A stretch of DNA of 64,000 nucleotides, taken from Cycas panzhihuaensis. Lineage: Eukaryota > Cycadophyta. The notes under the pieces were generated by a model, which saw only the letters and a list, made by a program, of their open reading frames with translations, was not told where the DNA came from and ran no database searches. The number at the start of each line of letters is the position of its first letter. Position 1 is the stretch's first letter. Shown piece by piece: positions 36,001 to 47,480 of the stretch. The DNA lies in contig CM041465.1 in the NCBI GenBank assembly GCA_023213395.1, positions 44,957,741 through 45,021,740 on the forward strand, written 5' to 3'. A program made the translations under genes and the position numbers.

Positions 36001-37336
36001 TTTGTAATTGTGGGAAGCTGCCTTAAAAAAATATTTTTTTTCTCTCCTGTCAGATTGAGTACTCTCTCTACCCAGGTAGAGATCGACGAAAGACCTTTAC
36101 TTAGTACTCTCTCCATAGAGATTAAGGGATGGTACTAGGATAACTCAAGAGTCATAATAGAAAGGGAATTCTTCCCCTAGGTAACATCAGTAATTTATTT
36201 TTCTACTTTTCATTTAGTTTTTAGGTTCTTTATTTTAATTTCTATATTAAGTTATATTCTAAGGGTAGATAATACTGTTGGGTGATTGTCCTTTTCCCCT
36301 TCCACCTCTCTTTCGCAAGTAGATAACATCACTGGGTAGCTATCCAAGTAGTTAGGTAGAGACCTTGTACCAAGGGCCTTTAAATATCACATGGATCTAT
36401 CATTTTGGCTAAGCGCATCATGACTTTTCTGCCCCTTACATAAAGGACTAGAGATAACACTCCTGAACCAAGCCCTGGACAAGACCTAGCTATAGAAGTA
36501 CACCTCCATATACCTTTGGGTATATAAGAGGACCCATTTAGGATCCCAAATCCTCCTTAGCATAGATAAACTATTGGTCACTAAAGTCTTGTAGTGCAGT
36601 GGTTAGCAATTAGTGCCATAAATCTACTTGTCCTGAACTTCCACATCAAAAGTTTATTGGTAGGCCTATAAGACCAAGCACCTCTTATCTAGTAGTTAGC
36701 ATGACACATCTAATCATTTCTACCATGCTTCACCTGCTCCATTTCCTAATTAAGATCGCAAGTCATTATACAAAAAAAAAAAAAAAAAAGGAGACTAGCT
36801 TCTATTTACTACCTAAATTTAGAACCTATTAGAGTAGTTAGACTTTCTTTAAAAAAAGAAAGAAAGAAAGAAACAAAGAAGAATAATAAAAAAAGAAGTA
36901 AAAGAAAGAAAAAAAATAAAAAAATCCACTTAGTCACTCTTTACAATGCAAAAATACATGACCCTTATAACTCATATACCTCAATTCGATTAATAAATCA
37001 TATTGGTCATTTTACACTAGGTTAGTTTATACAAGCGATTTTCACACTTTTTAGTACTTGGGTCATTGGTGGGTCCTTCCACTTCAAACTCACCTTAAAT
37101 TTCATGTACCCCATTTAGATGAGTATTTCACGCTCTTTTTAGTAGGCCAAATATCTTGTGTATGTTGATTTTAGGGTTGATAGGCTATAGACATCCCACA
37201 TCCCCCTATTTGTCCCTTCTCTCCCTTGTAACAATTCCCCTATTCTTATATCCCACTCTATCTCAATTTGTCCCACTTCATCTATTTCCATTCTCTCTAC
37301 TTATTCTCACTTATTTAATCCCTTTCTACAACTCCA
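36001..37336 (+). other. Leader of the Gypsy at 35636-51071 with A- and GA-rich tracts
   Basis: 1.3 kb upstream of gag without coding. It contains about 19 consecutive A at 36771-36789 and an A/G-only stretch of GAAA units at about 36850-36925. The chromovirus at 57631-63696 has a comparable A/G-rich tract (minus strand) in its leader at 62511-62575. The open frames of 101 and 70 codons at 35833 and 37156 lack recognisable motifs. Confidence 0.6.
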
Positions 37337-38400
37337 ATGGCAAAAACTCAAGGAGAGAAATTTTTTGATTTAACTAATTACTTATTTAACTTCAAACTAG
37401 AGGTCAATAGTAGACTCGATGTCATACTTACCAAATCTAAACTTGATGGTACTAAACAAGAGATTCTCACTCAACTCTAGTAATTATTGCTACCTCAACT
37501 CCAAAGCACATGAACTTCTAATATGACAGATAACCAACCTCCCCATTTTTAAGGAAGTAATGCATCTACAAGAGGTTCTTTACTAAGGCAACCATTTTTT
37601 CACCAGAAAATCAACATTCCTACCTTTGAACTAGATGTGAATAGTGAGTATACTCAAAGTTGGATTAATAAGTTAAAATCCTACTTCACACTCTACCTAA
37701 TGTCAGAGGAGGACTAACTCTTATATGCCTCCATTCACTTAGATGTATAAGCCTACCATTGGTTCAATTAGTGGAAGCAAGAATATCCCTCTCACCTAAT
37801 ATGGTCCTACTTCACCAGTTATTTATTTAAATAATATGAGGATAGATGAAGTCAATATTTCTTCACATAAATTACTCAACTTAAACAGACCACAATAGTA
37901 GAGGCTTATATTGACGAATTCCAAGCTTTATACAATCACATGCCACAAAGCTAAAACTTGGACAAACAAATAATGATTGATATTTATGTGGCAAAAATCT
38001 AAGATTGTATTTAGATGAGACTAAAGATAATGGTAATCTACTCCCTCAAGGAAGTATTTAAGTGGGTTCATATATCAGAAGCCAAGTTTGTAGTAGATAA
38101 ACCCTTAGCTACTATTAGGATAACCCTTGGTTCTCATGCACTTAATAGTTAGACTTCTAGTGACTATAGCCTTGATTTGATGATGTCATCCATCCTCAAG
38201 CTAGCTTCACATGTCCTCAACCACGACAGGATGATCCCACCCACCCATCTATTGACTAATATAATAATGACTCATCCAATAAAAGAGTCTAAATTTCTTA
38301 AGCTAAAGCACAATGCTGACTAGAGGCTAGCCTCTATATGTAGCATCTAAAAAAGTGGACTTCTGGGTATGGTCATTTCTTTAATGTGTGGTGTATGGTT
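37337..38400 (+). pseudogene. gag: Gypsy chromovirus gag
   Basis: An ATG at 37337 opens MAKTQGEKFFDLTNYLF. The capsid region reads NIPTFELDVNSEYTQSW and ITQLKQTTIVEAYIDEFQAL, and then SLKEVFKWVHISEAKFVVD. An acidic linker DDDETHDDLTLDP leads to the protease. The zinc knuckle is not intact. Stops replace Gln and Trp at several places (EED-stop, LDV-stop). Confidence 0.8.
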
Positions 38401-38559
38401 TTTTCCATTGACTCATCCCTCTTCCCTGATGAATCCTTTAACTCTGACTCTAAACATGAGGATGATGATGAAACCCATGATGACCTTACACTAGATCCCT
38501 ACCCTGAAGTATTCCTATTTGCTATCACTACCTCCTCCTGTCCTGAATCCCTATGAGTT

Positions 38560-38870
38560 AGAGGCATTCTTTACAAGACTCTAACGTCTATCTTCATTGA
38601 TAGTGGCATGTCACTTAACTTGCTTAATATCTCTATAGCTTAACAACTTAACCTATATATTGTACCAAAAACTGGATTCACTTATTCTCTACCAGGGTAC
38701 TAGAAACTCCATTATATAGGCGTTATTAAAAACCTTTAAGTCTAAATTAGATCCTACCTTTTAGTGTTAGATTTTTGTGCCTTGTCAATAAGAGGATTTG
38801 ATGCTATCTTAGGGATTCAATTGTTGTAAACCTTAGGAACCTATAGCATGAATAACTCACCTACTAACCT
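38560..38870 (+). pseudogene. pol: Gypsy chromovirus protease
   Basis: GILYKTLTSIFIDSGMSLNL has the active site IDSG intact, with Ser-His replaced by Met-Ser. The rest of the fold is in broken frames. It lies between the acidic gag linker and RT. Confidence 0.7.
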
Positions 38871-39189
38871 ATTCATTGCCTTTAAAGACCAAATGGATTG
38901 AAATCATAAAATTTACGAAATGTATTCCCCTCTTAACCAAGTGGTCTCTCCCAGATGTATGAAATGTCATCTTCAATCTCGCTTAGGATATATATTCTAC
39001 CTCAACAATATTCAAATTGAACCATAAATTCATCCATACATCCAAGACATAATTACCCAATATAAATAAGTATTTGCTCCTTTTCCTACTACTACCCCTC
39101 CCGATTGTAGCTTCTATCATACGATTGACCTCTAATCCAATCATGACCTTATTAGCCTTAGACCCTACCATAACTCATACTTTTATAAG

Positions 39190-39800
39190 AGTGAAATTGA
39201 GAAACTCACAACTGAGCTCCTCAACATGGGCATAATCCAACCAAGTAAAAGCCCTTATGTAACCCCAATTATCTTAGTTAGGAAGAAAGATGGTTTCTTT
39301 CTCCTCTATGTCAATTATAAGGAACTAAATAAGATTACCATTAAAAATAAGTTCCCCACCATTCATATAGATGACATTCTAGATGAAATCCATGACACAA
39401 TCCTTTTTTCTAAGTTAGACCTTGAGTTCGATTACTACCAAATCCTAATTGCCCTATAAGATTGCCATAAGATAACATTTCAAACATATCATGGCTATTT
39501 TGAGTTTCGTGTAATGCCCTTTGGCCTTTGTAATGCCTCGATAACTTTTTAAGCTCTCATGAATAAAATTTTTTGCTCGTATCTATGAAAGTTTGTCATA
39601 GTTTTCTTCAATAATATTCTTATTTTTAGTGTCTACCTAGACCACCACATCCAACACTTAGAAATTATTCTTCAAATATTACAAAACCACCAACTCTATG
39701 CAAAATTATCTAAGAGTAAGTTTGGGTAATCAGAAATTAAATACTTGGAGCATATCATATCAATAGAAGGGGTACATGTAGAACCTCATAAATATCTATC
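39190..39800 (+). pseudogene. pol: Gypsy chromovirus reverse transcriptase
   Basis: The open part 39226-39459 reads MGIIQPSKSPYVTPIILV, KKDGFFLLYVNYKELNK and HIDDILDEIHDTILFSKLDL. Then, after a stop, [17 protein letters not shown] and IVFFNNILIFS. In the palm box both Asp have become Asn (FFDD to FFNN), which abolishes polymerase activity. LEHIISIEGVHVEPHK completes the domain. Confidence 0.85.
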
Positions 39801-39879
39801 ATCACGACTTGGCTAACACCTACCACACTTACCCAACTATGTACATTTCTTAGGCTCACAAGATTTTATCGATGATTTG

Positions 39880-40256
39880 TGCATAACTATGATACCCTTA
39901 CCGCTCCCTTAATCAACCTCCTTCATAAAGAGGCTTTCCAATGGTCTCTAGAAGCTGATGCAATTTTTTCTCACCTCAAGTTCATAATGACCTCCACTTG
40001 AGTCCTCATCACCTCTAATTTCAACTAGCCCTTCCAACTTGAATATGATGCCTTAAGTTTTAGGTTGGGTAGAGTCCTGATACAAGACTCTCATCCCATT
40101 ACATTTAAAAGATGGAAATTAAAACATCATGAGCTTTGTCTCTCTATATATCAGAAGGACATGAAAGTTATTCTTCATGTTATTGATAAATAGTGACAAT
40201 ACCTCTTAGGCTCTAAATTTACCATTCTCATAGATCATCATAGCCTCCATAATCTA
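39880..40256 (+). pseudogene. pol: Gypsy RNase H, cut by the nested Copia
   Basis: Fragments ITFKRWKLKHHELCLS, KVILHVIDK and LLGSKFTILIDHHSLHNL identify RNase H. The Copia at 40257 inserted within the codons for HNL, and the frame resumes at 48534 with the VADTLSHL segment near 48640. Beyond the insertion the RNase H end and linker run to about 48700. Confidence 0.8.
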
Positions 40257-40589
40257 TGCTCGGAATAATCCCAATGTTCATGCACTAGAGTGCTTAGGGC
40301 CCCTCAAAGCCACCTTTGAGGGCCCCTAGGGCACCTTGAGCCGTTCAAAGCCGCCCGGACCGACCACTCATGTGAGGTACGTATCACCGCTATTTATTTT
40401 TTATATTTTTTCAAACTAACCTTAATTGTTGTGCAGCTAGGGTGATGGCGCCGACGCCTCCCCGAATTCTCCATATAAGGGTTGGGAATACCTCCACGGT
40501 GTTTATTAACACCGCCACTCTTTCTAAATCGCCGTTGTACTCAAGATGAAAGTGTCGTGATGTCCTCGCTCGCTCCTCCGGCTCCATCA
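40257..40589 (+). repeat. 5' LTR of the Copia at 40257-48528
   Basis: 333 bp, TGCTCGGAATAATCCC...GGCTCCATCA. It carries a hairpin (GGGCCCCTCAAAG, loop CCAC, CTTTGAGGGCCCC) at 40297-40326 and a likely TATA box TATAAG at 40474. Confidence 0.97.
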
Positions 40590-40591
40590 TT

Positions 40592-40605
40592 TGGTATCGA
40601 GCCAC
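40592..40605 (+). other. Primer-binding site, tRNA-Met type
   Basis: TGGTATCGAGCCACG beyond the LTR end; equals TGGTATCAGAGC with one A missing, which may be a real change or a base-calling error. Confidence 0.85.
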
Positions 40606-41824
40606 GTTGTCTATTTTCTATTTTTAGTTGCTCAAACGTCGTGAACATAGCTATATGATCGCCGTTGAGATTCTCGCGAGCTCACCGATCTCTTTGGAGA
40701 AAACGGATCCGGATTCCATCCACCGTGGAGGAAGATCTCCCGCCGTAGTTTGCTCTCCATACGAACCGTGTTCTTCGTTTCCGTTTTTATATTTTTCAAC
40801 ATATAAATAAAAGAATTTTTTGATATATGCTTTAGCTTGATAGATCTTGAGTGATCCTCTGCATTCCTCGGCCTCTGTTAATCATTTTGCAATTGGAATC
40901 TCAGTATATATCTCCTCTACTTGCCAGTGAGACATACTTGCCAGTGTGCGCGTAGCCTTTTTTGTCTACCTTTAGCCTGCGTTTATATATCGCTGTTACT
41001 GCGTGCTTACGCCATCCATTTTGGCCTCTGTGCTTATCTCGCCGCCTGCTAAGCCTCTGCTCGGTGCTAAGCCGCCTTTGTAGATCCGTTTTGCCTCTCC
41101 CCATTGACGTCATTGCTGGATCTCCGTTTGGATCTGCCTCTGCGTCTGCATTCCCCGCTGCTTGGCCCAGGCTGCGTTGTGATCTCCGGTCTGCGTCTGT
41201 GATCCCAATCTGCGTCTATCTGATCTCCGGTGCTGCGTTGATAGATCTGATCTCCGGTCTATTTATTGCGTCTCTGTATTCCTCGGCGCGCTCCGTCTCC
41301 GTATTAGATCGGATCTCCCGTCATTGACTTGTACCGGCTATAAATTTCACCTCCGTCGTTGCTATTTTTTGACAATCGCTTCGCTCCACGGAGGATTTGC
41401 ATTTGGTCCGTTCGTTTTGCGTTTCCACGGATTTGAATTTGTATTTATTGTCAGCCTGCGTCTATCGCCCTCTATTGCGCTGCTATAATCGGCGTCCTGC
41501 ATTTGTTGTTTCAGCTATAACAGCTATAATTATTTCAGCTCTGTGTATTGATGATCATTGCGGTTTCAGCCTCCGTGTATTGACAATTGCGATCGTCTAT
41601 ACATTCAGCTTATTCCGTATCGTATTCCGTGTTAATGTATTGAGATATATTCATTACGTTTCACTTATTTTATTCCGTTGCGATTATATATTGCATTCAT
41701 ATTTCATTACGTCTTCGTCACATTGCGGTTGCAATATTATATTCCTCATATTTAGTTCCTTTTAAATCCGATTATTATATATTTTTTTAAAAATTCGATT
41801 TTAAAAGTATTAAGTTGTGCCTTT

Positions 41825-41908
41825 TGTACTCGACGAGCGAGTTCAACCTCCTGGCATCGGAGGTCCCTGTTTTTTGGCTGGTCTTGGGTTCAATCCCAGT
41901 CTAGTACA
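41825..41908 (+). other. tRNA-like sequence in the Copia leader
   Basis: Ends TGTACT and AGTACA can pair (6 bp). ACCTCC (41846-41851) and GGAGGT (41859-41864) form a perfect 6-bp stem with a 7-base loop TGGCATC, and TTGGG/CCCAG closes a loop TTCAAT like a T arm. GGGTTCAATCCC resembles the pol III B box GGTTCRANNCC. The 84-base length and long variable region suggest a class II tRNA or tRNA-derived SINE head. The T loop is one base short, position 33 is not T, and the D arm is unclear, so it is not a functional tRNA. Confidence 0.5.
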
Positions 41909-43507
41909 TCCTCAGACACATTTTTAATAAGTTTTTTTTCAATTGTAAACTTTATTTTTTTAAAATTTCATCTTTTCCATAGGGTTATTGGCGCTTTTTC
42001 GGCCATAACTTCTATTTGGCTCATCGGTTTCAGACGAAACCTGTGCCATCAGATTAGAAATTTTCCGTAGATTAATTTCGACTGGTCATAAGACCAATTT
42101 GGTGCCCATTTGACCTCGTTTCACCCCTTTTAACATTGGACTTTCGAAATTTCAGCGTTTTTGCATTTTAATAAAATCAGTTTTGAACCTGCTGCTATTT
42201 ATTGTTGGTAAACTGTTTTGTATCTAAATTTTTTCTATAGTGATCTATGTCATATAGACTCTAATACCCATCTTTTACTTTAATTTTTTGACTTCATTTT
42301 CACTAATATTTTAATCGTTAAAATAAGAAATTTAGTTGATTTTGCCTGTTTCTTGAACATTCTCTATAAAGATACTTGTCACTTTTTTCACTATAACTTT
42401 TGCAATTTTTATCAGATTTCATTTCCGTCAGCTTCGTTGGGAAGCTGACTCATTTCTCTTCACTGTGATATATTTTTTCATATATTTTGACACAATTTTC
42501 TCATATTTCAAATCAGTTAAAGTTGAAGTATTTTATTGGCCTAAATCTCTTTTTTTTACACCTGTTTAATATATTCTTTCAAAATTTTCAATTGGCAGAA
42601 TATTAATTACTTTATCAATAATATTTAATCATTTTTTCAACTTTTCTAAGGATTAATTAATACTTTTATACAACTTTTGCCTACCCTGCTCCTATTAGGC
42701 TCCATAAGGAGGTCCTTTCCTTTGCCTCATTCAAAACGTGATTTATTGGTATCCATTTTCAAAACCGTCTATTTTATTGGATTCACATCTCAAAGAATCT
42801 ACATATTGATAAAATTTTATTCTGACCTCATTCAATATCGTTTTCAATCTATTAAAGTTAAGTATATATATTCATCCTAACAAGCTTGTCTTCCTTCAAA
42901 AATTGTAAAGAAAATTCTAGTTTATATTTCCTTGTTTACTCAAGTTTCGCTGATCTTTCTACAAGCACTTTACATTATTTTGAACAAGCATTTGATTATA
43001 AGGCAATACATAAAAGTTGTTCTTAAAAGAAGTTTTTTTTACATTGAAGATTTATTATTCATTTGAGAAATTGGCATCTATTTGAAAACTATCTATTCTC
43101 AAAAGTTTATTTTAAATCTTGCATAAGTGAAAAGTTTTGAGCATCATTACTTTCTTATTGACCACTTTACTTTAAAAAGTGTATCAAAGTATATCATCTT
43201 TCTCAGACTTATAAAAGGAAAATTGCATTTTTTCAAAGGCATCTTATATTTGTTTGAAGAACATTATATTTTTTGAAAAAGCAAAAAAAGAGTTTTTTTG
43301 TAAAAGTTTTCATTTCATCTTGCTAGAGCATTTTTTTTATTATCAAAGGACATTTTTTTCTAAGCAAGACCACATTGCTAAATAGATTAGTTTTCACATT
43401 AAATAAGATAAACCCGAATTGAACCACACTTTTTCCAAATTTGCAAGGGGAAACTGTTAGACCCCTCGGTTACCACTCGCACATGCTAATCGCCCTACTC
43501 ATATTGG

Positions 43508-43810
43508 ATGAGGACAAATTACCATCGTGTGTATATGGTGGCAGCCGAGGTGCGTAACCTTTTTCCTTTATGGTGTTTGGAGACCAAGGCTAGACTCGAG
43601 AGGGTGAGTGCCTTTGGTTCGAGAACCTTCACCGCTAGAGATCTCGTTAGCATAAATCCCAAGCAGTGGACCAACAATCTGGGGTGTCAAAGCCTTCTTA
43701 GCATTTCCACGATCTTGAGGTATATAGAGCCCAAGTACTGTGATAAAGGGTCCTGCTTTGCCATCCGTAAGTGCGCCATCGATGTATTGAAGAACCTAAG
43801 GTTTCTGTGA
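43508..43810 (+). CDS. Unidentified 100-codon open frame in the Copia leader
   Basis: I do not recognise this protein. It is open from ATG to stop, uses a mixed codon set, and has an ordinary soluble-protein composition (Arg/Lys-rich, with six Cys), unlike the low-complexity frames around it. It lies 180 bases before gag in the youngest Copia and on the same strand. Its local GC content is higher than that of the flanking leader. It could be an upstream ORF of the element, a captured host exon, or chance. Preceding in-phase sequence from 43450 also has fewer stops than its surroundings. Confidence 0.35.
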   Translation: MRTNYHRVYMVAAEVRNLFPLWCLETKARLERVSAFGSRTFTARDLVSINPKQWTNNLGCQSLLSISTILRYIEPKYCDKGSCFAIRKCAIDVLKNLRFL

Positions 43811-43991
43811 GAAACATAAACTTAGAGCCTAGTAGCCTTTCTAGGTCCTAGTTCATTTGTTCAAACTTTTAAAAATTTTGGGATATATATATTTGGAAAT
43901 AATTTCTTTCATTTCAGTTCTTTCAAATTTTTTTACATTCAAACATATTTTGCTATTGCATTTATTACATTTTATACAACTTTAATTTAAA

Positions 43992-45198
43992 ATGACGTCT
44001 AGTTTTGGGAATATGATTATTCCTAAATTTGATGGAAACAATTTTCTTAACTGGAGTAGGAGGATGAGGCCCATCCTCATAACAAATGAAATGTGGGATA
44101 TAGTGAGAAATGGTTACAATGACTTAGGACCAAATCCAACCGACATCGAAAAGCTACATACAAAGAAAATATCAAAAAGATAATGAAGCCTTAGCCCTTA
44201 TTTTTGCGCTTTGAAGATCATGTTTTCCCAATGCTAGTGAATCCACTAAGTCCAAAGAGGCTTGGGATACTTTACACTTATATATAAGGGGTCAAGGCCC
44301 TCTAAACTACAAAACTTAAGAAGTAAGTTCAAAATTTACGATGATGCCTCATGAATCAATAACTGAATTTATGACCAAGATTCAAGATATAGTTAACCAA
44401 ATGAGGTCCCTTGGGGACACCCTAACTGAACAAAGAGTTGTTGAACGGATCCTTCGATGTGTAGGAGCCGTTAGACGCTTTGAGATGGTAGCTACTAGTA
44501 TTAGTTTATCTAAAGACCTAAGTACTCTCAAAATAGAACAACTTACTGCTATGCTTATGTCCATAGAAGAGCAACAAGCTGCCAATGAAACCTTAGAACA
44601 TGCCTTTGCTACAAAGGCCAATATTCAACCTAACCCTCAAGATGGCACCTCAAAACAAAATGAATCTCCTCTAAGGCGAAAAGATGAAAACCCTAGAAAT
44701 GAACCTAGACAAAATCCTCCACGATACCAAGCTCCTCATAATAGACAAGGACGAACCCCACAACATGAAAACTCTCCAAGACATTTGAACACTCAAAGAA
44801 ACCCAAACCAACGAAGACAAGTTGAAAATCATTCTTGTTGTCCACATTGTCATGGGAACCCACAACCTTCTACCACACCTCAAAACTATCGTGACCAACC
44901 AAGAAATAATCATACTCAATTCTATGAGGAAAGGGGGAGACCTTTCAACCGTGATCGCTCTCCACCAAGGAATCAAAATCTTAGTTATGGAAAAAGAGAT
45001 CAACTATATTGCACTTATTGTCGTAGAAATGGTCACATCAAGATAAGTATTTTTCAAAACATGGACCACCCTCTAGAGGACATGTGTCAAATACATCAGA
45101 ATCTAAAATCAACAATAGGTTATTTATATCTAGTTTTTCAAACTAGGAAGAAGAGGATGATAGTTGGTACATTGATTCCGGTTGTTCCACCCACATGA
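43992..45198 (+). pseudogene. gag: Copia gag of the 40257 element (one frameshift)
   Basis: ATG at 43992: MIIPKFDGNNFLNWSRRM is the gag N-terminus, with MWDIVRNGY. After a shift near 44170 the frame runs NEALALIFAL and SKEAWDTLHL, then MPHESITEFMTKIQDIVNQM (44341) and on through a Gln/Arg/Asn/Pro-rich nucleocapsid linker. A zinc knuckle CTYCRRNGHIK follows whose last Cys is missing. Particle protein and RNA binding are the expected roles. Apart from the frameshift near 44170 it is well kept. Confidence 0.88.
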
Positions 45199-45230
45199 CC
45201 CATAAAGAATAATTATTTCAAACTTTGGAT
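45160..45230 (+). pseudogene. pol: Copia protease active site of the 40257 element
   Basis: In a frame different from gag: WYIDSGCSTHMTHKE, the W-x-IDSG-C-S-x-HMT motif, with catalytic Asp, Ser and Gly all intact. The frame change relative to gag is one of several single-base breaks in this element. Confidence 0.85.
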
Positions 45231-46390
45231 ACAAATAAGAAAGGGTCTATTATGTTTGGAGATAACACCTCTCACAAATCGATTGGAAAAGGTAACATTG
45301 CCTTATTGACTGATAGTGGTGAATACAAATATTTAAATGATGTTCTATACATCCCCGCTTTAAGGAAAAACTTACTATCAGTAGGACAGATGATGGGACA
45401 AGACTATAAAATAATTTTTGACAACGGCGAATGTGTCATCAAAGACAAACGACAAAATGAAGCTATTGTTGCTAGGGGTATCATGACTAAAGATCTGCTA
45501 TTTAAACTTACTATCACCCCCTCAGATACATATGCCCTTAGAACCACAACTACTATGGATAGTGACCTATGGCATCGACGCTTTGGCCACCTTAATTATA
45601 CAAGTTTAGCCCTTATGAAAAGATTAGATATGGTTAATGGCTTACCCCTATTGTCAAGTAACAAAGAGTTGTGTGAGGGATGCCTTCTTGAAAAACATCA
45701 TAGAGAAAGTTTTCCAGACTTTAGCCATCGGACATCCGCCTCTTCAACTCAGATATACAGATATTTGTGGCCCAATGGCCACTCCCTTCCTTGGCAAAGC
45801 CAAATATTTCCTTACATTTATTGATGACTTTACAAGAAAGACTTGGGTGTTCTTTCTCAAATACAACTGATGCTTTTGACCACTTTGTTGACTTCAAAAC
45901 CTTCGTTGAGCGACAAAGTGGATATCATATCCTCTCCTTAAGATCGATAATGGGGATAATTTACCTCTAATATCTTCAAAGATTATCAGTATCCAACATG
46001 GGATTAGGCGACAACATACCAACCCCTACACCCCACAACAAAATGGTGTAGCCGAAAGGAAAACAGAACTATCGTAGAAATGGCACGTTGTATGCTCAAA
46101 GATAAAACTTAGGCCATGAATTTTGGGTCAAGCACCATACCGCAGCTACTTACTTAATCGATGTTCCACAAAAGTCGTTAAGGGAAGACACCGAAGAAGC
46201 ATGGACAAAGTTATAAACCTAGTATCCGTCACCTTAAGGTATTTGGTCGCTTAGCCTATGCCCACATTCCCCGACCAAAGAAGAACCAAATTAGATGATC
46301 ATAGTTTAAAATGTATCTTTATTGGATATAGTGAATCATCAAAATCTTACAAAGTTTATGATCCTAAATCCTGAAAAGTTATACTAAGTA
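45225..46390 (+). pseudogene. pol: Copia protease tail, GAG-pre-integrase and integrase
   Basis: Open at 45225-45824: ADTLYIPALRKNLLSVGQ-type segment (read as LYIPALRKNLLSVGQM), [27 protein letters not shown]. The core has [19 protein letters not shown] (Asp 1), SIDNGDNL after a frame shift (Asp 2 kept, GGEF changed) and QQNGVAERKTEL (Glu kept), then IRHLKVFGRLAYAHIPRPK. Shifts fall near 45730, 45870, 46060 and 46200. Confidence 0.85.
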
Positions 46391-46488
46391 GGGATGTCAA
46401 ATTTCAGGAAGATACCTACTATCAAAATAATCACGAACAACAAAAGGACATTACTATTAAGTTTAATGCATCAAATACATCCAAATAT

Positions 46489-47480
46489 GTGCCTCCTATG
46501 TGGAGAAACTCTCCAGAAACTACTAGGGAAACAACATCACCTCAACAACCATCACAACCTCTACCCAAATGGGTTCAACACAATCATGACTTAGGAAATA
46601 TATTAGATAACAATCGAAGATCTACACGTTCACACAAAGTTAACTTTGCTCTAATGAGTAAGTTACTTGAAAGTCATGAGCCTCAAACCTTTGGTGAGGC
46701 TAATCAACATGAGTGTTGGCAAAAAGCCATGCAAGAGGAATATAAATCTATCGTTAAAAATGACACTTGGGAACTTGTAGACTTACCACCAAGGAAGAAA
46801 GCCATTGGAACCAAATGGGTTTATAAGACTAAGTTCCACTCTGATAGATCAATTGATAAATATAAAGCTCGTTTAGTTGCCAAAGGATATGCCCAAAGAG
46901 AAGGCATAGACTATACCGAAACATTTGCCCTAGTTGCTAGAATGGAATCGATTCGCATGATAATAAGTTTACCGCCCAAATGGGTTGGCCTGCTTATCAA
47001 ATGGACGTAAAAGTGCTTTCTTAAATGGTTATATCCAAGAAGATATCTATGTCTCTCAACCCCTTTTTGAAGTCGGGGAAGAAAACAAAGTGTATAAGTT
47101 AAAAGCGCTTATATGGTCTAAAACAAGCACCTAGGGCTTGGTATTCCCGTGATAGACACATATCTTAAAGATCAAGGGTTTGAAAGATCTCAAGCGGATC
47201 CAAACCTATACACCAAAACTAAAGGAAATTCGATATTGATCGTAGGACTTTACGTGAGACGACTTAATTTATAATCGAAATGACTCCCAACTTTTAAATC
47301 AATTTAAAGAAGCTATGTGTAAGGAATTCAAATGATGACTTAGGTCTTATGCACTACTTCCTAGGATTGGAAGTGTGGCAAGATAAACAAGGAATATTTA
47401 TATCTCAACGTAAATATATATTAGACCTTCTACAAAGATTTAATATGACAAATCAGAAACCATTATCAATACCGAGAAAT
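46489..47480 (+). pseudogene. pol: Copia reverse transcriptase of the 40257 element
   Basis: The open part 46489-47010 carries [60 protein letters not shown]. Then, shifted, AYQMDVKSAFLNGYIQEDIY. The palm box reads GLYV-R-DDLIYNRND: YVDD split by an extra base near 47257. LGLMHYFLGLEVWQ-type sequence follows around 47341. The residues are close to those of active Copia RTs. Confidence 0.87.

Larger units (their letters stand above)
40606..43991 (+). other. 3.4-kb leader of the Copia at 40257
   Basis: Unusually long for Copia. The first 1.1 kb is relatively GC-rich with repeated GATCTCCG/TCTGCGTCTG phrases (41110-41270). A tRNA-like fold lies at 41825-41908 and an open frame at 43508-43810. 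Around 42390-42480, CCGTCAGCTTCG...GAAGCTGACTCATTTCTC matches 57115-57150 in the leader of the element at 54605, showing common descent. Other open frames (40962, 41397, 42677) have no motif I know. Confidence 0.7.

Noticed and set aside
35833-36138. 101-codon frame across an LTR end and primer site
   Set aside because: It spans a 5' LTR boundary of a Gypsy element, where no gene is expected, and shows no motif.
40962-41765. Two frames of about 120 codons rich in Leu, Ser and Cys, resembling membrane segments
   Set aside because: No related protein known to me; they fall in the GC-rich leader of the Copia element, where long frames are expected by chance, and similar frames are absent from the related leader at 54961.
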